Below, one piece after another: positions 61,624 through 64,000 of a stretch of DNA of 64,000 bases (position 1 is the stretch's first letter; every line of letters starts with the position of its first letter). The stretch spans positions 43,708-107,707 of the forward strand of contig NZ_JTJB01000030.1 of the NCBI RefSeq assembly GCF_000794385.1, given 5' to 3'. The notes below the pieces were generated by a model that saw only the letters and a program-made list of their open reading frames with translations, was not told the DNA's origin and made no database searches. Source of the DNA: Thermus sp. 2.9. GTDB taxonomy: Bacteria > Deinococcota > Deinococci > Deinococcales > Thermaceae. The position numbers and the translations under genes were made by a program.

Positions 61624-62067
61624 CTAGCCTTTGGTGGGGATTAGGACCAGGACGGGATCCCCCACCCGCACCACCCCGCCCTCCAGGACCCGGGCGTAAA
61701 GCCCTCGGCCCCCATAGAGGAGCTTGGGCAGGCGCAGGTCAAACTGGGAGAGGCTCTTGCACACGGTGCAGACCTGGGAAAGCTCCAAAAGCGCCTCCCC
61801 CACCCGGAGCTTTGCCCCCAAAGGAAGCGTATGGGGGTCCAGGTCCAAAAGGAGGTTTTCGCCCAAGGCGCCGTAGGGGAGGTCTATCCCCGCCTTGTAG
61901 GCCTTTTCGTAGGCGGCGAGCCCCGCCACCAGAACTGCTCGGTTGGGGTCCAGGCCGGCGTGGCGGTCCCCCTTGGCGCCCACGCCCGCCACGAGTTCCA
62001 AAACCTCCACCTGGGGCTTGGGGAGGCCTTTCCCCAGGCCCAGGTGGAGGGAGAGGATGCGGTTCAT
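61624..62067 (-). CDS. MOSC-domain protein
   Basis: A 147-residue stand-alone MOSC (molybdenum-cofactor sulfurase C-terminal) protein. It has VAGVGAKGDRHAGLDPNRAV near 25, YGALGENLLLDL near 62, and the conserved Cys in LSQVCTVCKSLSQFD near 95. YARVLEGGVVRVGDPV near 123 completes the fold. MOSC domains carry or bind sulfur/Moco. It is coupled to the cytochrome gene by a 4-bp overlap next to a molybdenum enzyme, which suggests a cofactor role. Not experimentally assigned. Confidence 0.85.
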   Translation of the reverse strand: MNRILSLHLGLGKGLPKPQVEVLELVAGVGAKGDRHAGLDPNRAVLVAGLAAYEKAYKAGIDLPYGALGENLLLDLDPHTLPLGAKLRVGEALLELSQVCTVCKSLSQFDLRLPKLLYGGRGLYARVLEGGVVRVGDPVLVLIPTKG

Positions 62068-62468
62068 TCCTTGCGCGTTTCCGGGGTGTAGTGGGCCTGC
62101 AGATAAGCCAGGATCTTCTCCGCCACGTCGGCGGGTATCCACTTCTCAGCCCCGTAGGTTTTCAGCATCTTGTCCATGGTGGGCTTCCAGTTGGCAAGAG
62201 GGGGTTGCATGGTGATGTAAGTGACGCTGTGACAAATAGAGCAGTAGCTCATGACAAGTTCTTTGCCCTCCCCTTCCGCCAGCTCTGCCGTGTAGGTGGG
62301 CAAAGGGCCAATGTTGATGGTGGAACCTCCTCCAGGGGCCGCTGGGGCGGGTTGCAGGATCAGGCCGAGGGTGCCTCCTGTCCACTGCCCTGCCACTGTG
62401 CCAGGGACCTCTGCCGCCACCAGCCCCAGTCCCAGCAAAATTCCGAAGAACGCCACGCGCTTTTTCAT
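62064..62468 (-). CDS. sorB: Sulfite dehydrogenase cytochrome c subunit
   Basis: A 134-residue secreted monohaem cytochrome c. The signal peptide is KKRVAFFGILLGLGLVAAEV. The haem site is YCSICHSVTYITM (CSICH) near 77, with Met candidates further on (TMDKMLK). A Gly/Pro-rich linker precedes the cytochrome domain. It lies 9 bp after the molybdopterin subunit gene and should accept electrons from it. The sorB name rests on gene order and the Thermus sulfite dehydrogenase precedent. Confidence 0.82.
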   Translation of the reverse strand: MKKRVAFFGILLGLGLVAAEVPGTVAGQWTGGTLGLILQPAPAAPGGGSTINIGPLPTYTAELAEGEGKELVMSYCSICHSVTYITMQPPLANWKPTMDKMLKTYGAEKWIPADVAEKILAYLQAHYTPETRKE

Positions 62469-62477
62469 CCCGTCCTC

Positions 62478-63744
62478 CTACTTGGCCGCCAGGACCACCA
62501 CTTCCTGGCGCTCAATCTTGTTCCAGAGGTAGCCGCCGGGGTTCCACACGGGGGCATCGGGCTGCGTATTGCCCTTCTCGTCCGTGGCCCGCACCGCAAT
62601 CACGTAGTTCCCGGGCTGGCTGGGTCGCCAGGTGAACTCAAAGGTGCGGAAAGAGTACTTGCCGTAGTCGGCCCCCAGAACCGCTGGCCGCCACGTCTTG
62701 CCGTCGTCGGTGGAAATCTCCACTTTCACCACCTTGCCATGGCCGCTAAAGGCCACGCCCCGGATCTTGACGGGCATGCCCACCACCAAGGGGCTCGTGC
62801 CATCAGGGTCTATGATGAACGAGCGCACGGGCATGTTGAAGTGGCCGATGGGAACGGTTTTGACCTGCCCCGCGGCCACGGCCTCGGGGGTGGTGGAGCC
62901 GTTGGGGGTGTCGGGCACTCTGTAAGCGGTGGCCATCCAGAAGTTCTTGTCGGGCTCAGTAAGGGCGCGGATCCAAGTGACGTGCTTGAGCCAATAGGTG
63001 GCGAACTTGCCCGGCACCACCAGGCGCACGGGGAAGCCGTTGAGCATGGGCAGGGGCTCCCCGTTCATGGCATACGCCAGGATGGTTTCCTCCACCACGG
63101 GGTCGTCCAGATCTAGGGACTTCATAAACCGCCCCGAGCCCAAATTTTCTGGCCCTTTGCCGCGGTCTAGACCCTCAAACTGGATCTGCACCGTGCCCGG
63201 CTTTACACCGGCAGCTTCCAGGAGGTCTTTCAAGCGAACGCCGGTCCAGAGGGCGTTGCCCATGGCCCCGTTGCCCCACTGGCCGCCGGCGACCCGGGGT
63301 TGGAAGCGGCTTCGGGAGTTGCCGGAGCACTGGTTGACGGCGGCGATGGAAACCGGCTTGAACTTGGTGAGGAGGTCTTCCAAGGAAAGCTCCAAGGGCC
63401 GTTCAAAATTGCCCTCGAACTTTAGCCGCCACTGGGAAAGGTCGATCTGGTTGGGGATCTCGTCCAGGTGGTACCGGACGTAGAATGCTTCGTTGGGCGT
63501 GAAGACGGTGCGGAGTAATGTCGGGCGTTTCCAACTGGACGGGGCGGTCGGTCATCCGCAGAAGGGGTAACTTCTGGGGATAAATCGCGTAGGGGTGCAC
63601 CCCGTTCCAGTAGGGGTTGGGGCCGGGCCCGGTAAAAGATGGGATGGGCGTTTCCGCTTGCGCGGAGGTTTGGGCCAAAGCGGGCTTCAGGAGCGCCGCC
63701 GTCCCACCTGCGCCCAAGAGCTTGAGCAAGAACCGCCTATTAAT
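62478..63744 (-). pseudogene. sorA: sorA, sulfite dehydrogenase molybdopterin subunit (frameshifted and 5' truncated)
   Basis: A sulfite oxidase-family Moco enzyme. The 5' remnant reads INRRFLLKLLGAGGTAALL, a Tat signal whose start codon is lost against an IS982-like end at 63746. After VQLETP the frame breaks near 63515-63525; the other frame continues [20 protein letters not shown]. The Moco-ligating Cys is in [17 protein letters not shown]-type and [18 protein letters not shown] blocks and the dimerisation domain ([15 protein letters not shown]) follow to the stop. About 420 residues when repaired. In this copy the gene is probably non-functional. Confidence 0.87.
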
Positions 63745-63745
63745 A

Positions 63746-64000
63746 ACCCAAGTTGCTACCTATCCCCTGGATCTGAAAAAATAGTGGCCGCTATGCTTTC
63801 CCGTCTCATAGCGGCCTTTTGCATTATAGACGACGCCCTGCAAGCCATGGGCTACAAGGATGACCCCCAAGCCAAAACGCCCGCCTCCGCCATCCTCACC
63901 CTCGCCCTCCTTGCCGCCCTAGAGTTCGGCGGCAAGCACAACAAGGCCCTGGCCCTCGCCAAAGACCTCGGCCTCTTCACCCACGTCCCCTCCCCAAGCC
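63746..64000 (+). mobile_element. IS982-like insertion sequence, left end
   Basis: The presumed end ACCCAAGTTGC begins at 63746, directly against the sorA start region. The element runs off the window. IS982-family ends typically begin ACC. Confidence 0.6.
63793..64000 (+). CDS. IS982-like transposase, N-terminal part
   Basis: Sixty-nine codons are visible without a stop: MLSRLIAAFCIIDDALQAMG, TPASAILTLALLAALEFGG and KHNKALALAKDLGLF. FCIIDDAL and the AAL-FGGNH-like block match the N-terminus of IS982 transposases. The window ends before the catalytic DDE residues, so activity cannot be judged. Confidence 0.65.
   Translation, partial: MLSRLIAAFCIIDDALQAMGYKDDPQAKTPASAILTLALLAALEFGGKHNKALALAKDLGLFTHVPSPS

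Noticed and set aside
61572..63116. 514-codon plus-strand frame opposite MOSC, sorB and sorA
   Set aside because: Begins inside a terminator and is antisense to three recognised genes.

Overview
The window is a 64-kb stretch of a very GC-rich genome that reads as a Thermus chromosome. The protein sequences look Thermus-like throughout. Lysine/ornithine genes of the LysW pathway (lysJK) are present, and a 23S-5S-tRNA-Gly operon stands apart from any 16S gene. The type IV pilus ATPase PilF carries three N-terminal regulatory modules, and there is a TmrAB-type ABC exporter. Many genes start 6-8 nt after a TANNNT -10 box, the pattern of leaderless mRNAs in Deinococcus-Thermus. The species cannot be fixed from the sequence alone.

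Layout. 1-7.9 kb: the 5' end of a GH13 glucosidase, a gmk-rpoZ-coaBC-argR-marC operon, then recN and two diguanylate cyclases on the other strand. 7.9-10.2 kb: decayed insertion sequences around tRNA-Val and tRNA-Glu, including an IS256-type fragment and tandem IS-end repeats. 10.2-15.9 kb: lysJK behind a leader-peptide attenuator, then folK, an S1-domain protein, trxA-plsX, archease and a PIG-L deacetylase. 15.9-24.7 kb: glyA and a purine operon purB-C-S-Q-HAD-L-F. 24.8-25.9 kb: an IS4-like element placed between purB and the rRNA promoter. 26.0-29.2 kb: 23S, 5S, tRNA-Gly and a strong terminator. 29.2-37.3 kb: a minus-strand operon pgeF-yqeG-pilF-pilT-gatB-purM-histidine phosphatase. 37.4-43.8 kb: small membrane proteins, ribH, crcB, aroQ, a LysM/M23 peptidase, an RNA m5U methyltransferase, an orphan response regulator, an M20 peptidase and a DUF2229-like protein. 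43.8-49.6 kb: tmrBA-folC and a PrcB-type lipoprotein. 49.6-58.3 kb: a dipeptide-type and a branched-chain-amino-acid-type ABC importer. 58.4-64 kb: glnA, a Tat-exported 5'-nucleotidase, a MOSC protein and a sulfite dehydrogenase pair whose catalytic gene is cut by an IS982-like element that runs off the window.

Themes. Purine synthesis is spread over the main operon plus purM in the pilus operon, with glyA supplying one-carbon units. Nitrogen acquisition is clustered as glnA beside two peptide/amino-acid importers. Type IV pilus motors with predicted c-di-GMP-sensing modules share the window with two GGDEF enzymes.

Quality warning. At least nine otherwise intact genes carry a single-base frameshift, mostly in C/G homopolymers (lysJ, the PIG-L deacetylase, purL, the IS4-like transposase, the histidine phosphatase, pgeF, the PrcB lipoprotein, dppC, sorA). 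Several are housekeeping genes, so base-calling error is at least as likely as mutation. The most interesting regulatory structures are the lysJ attenuator (12489-12596), the 22-bp-spaced direct repeats over the glnA promoter (59770-59803), and the shared -10 region of ribH and crcB (38239-38246).
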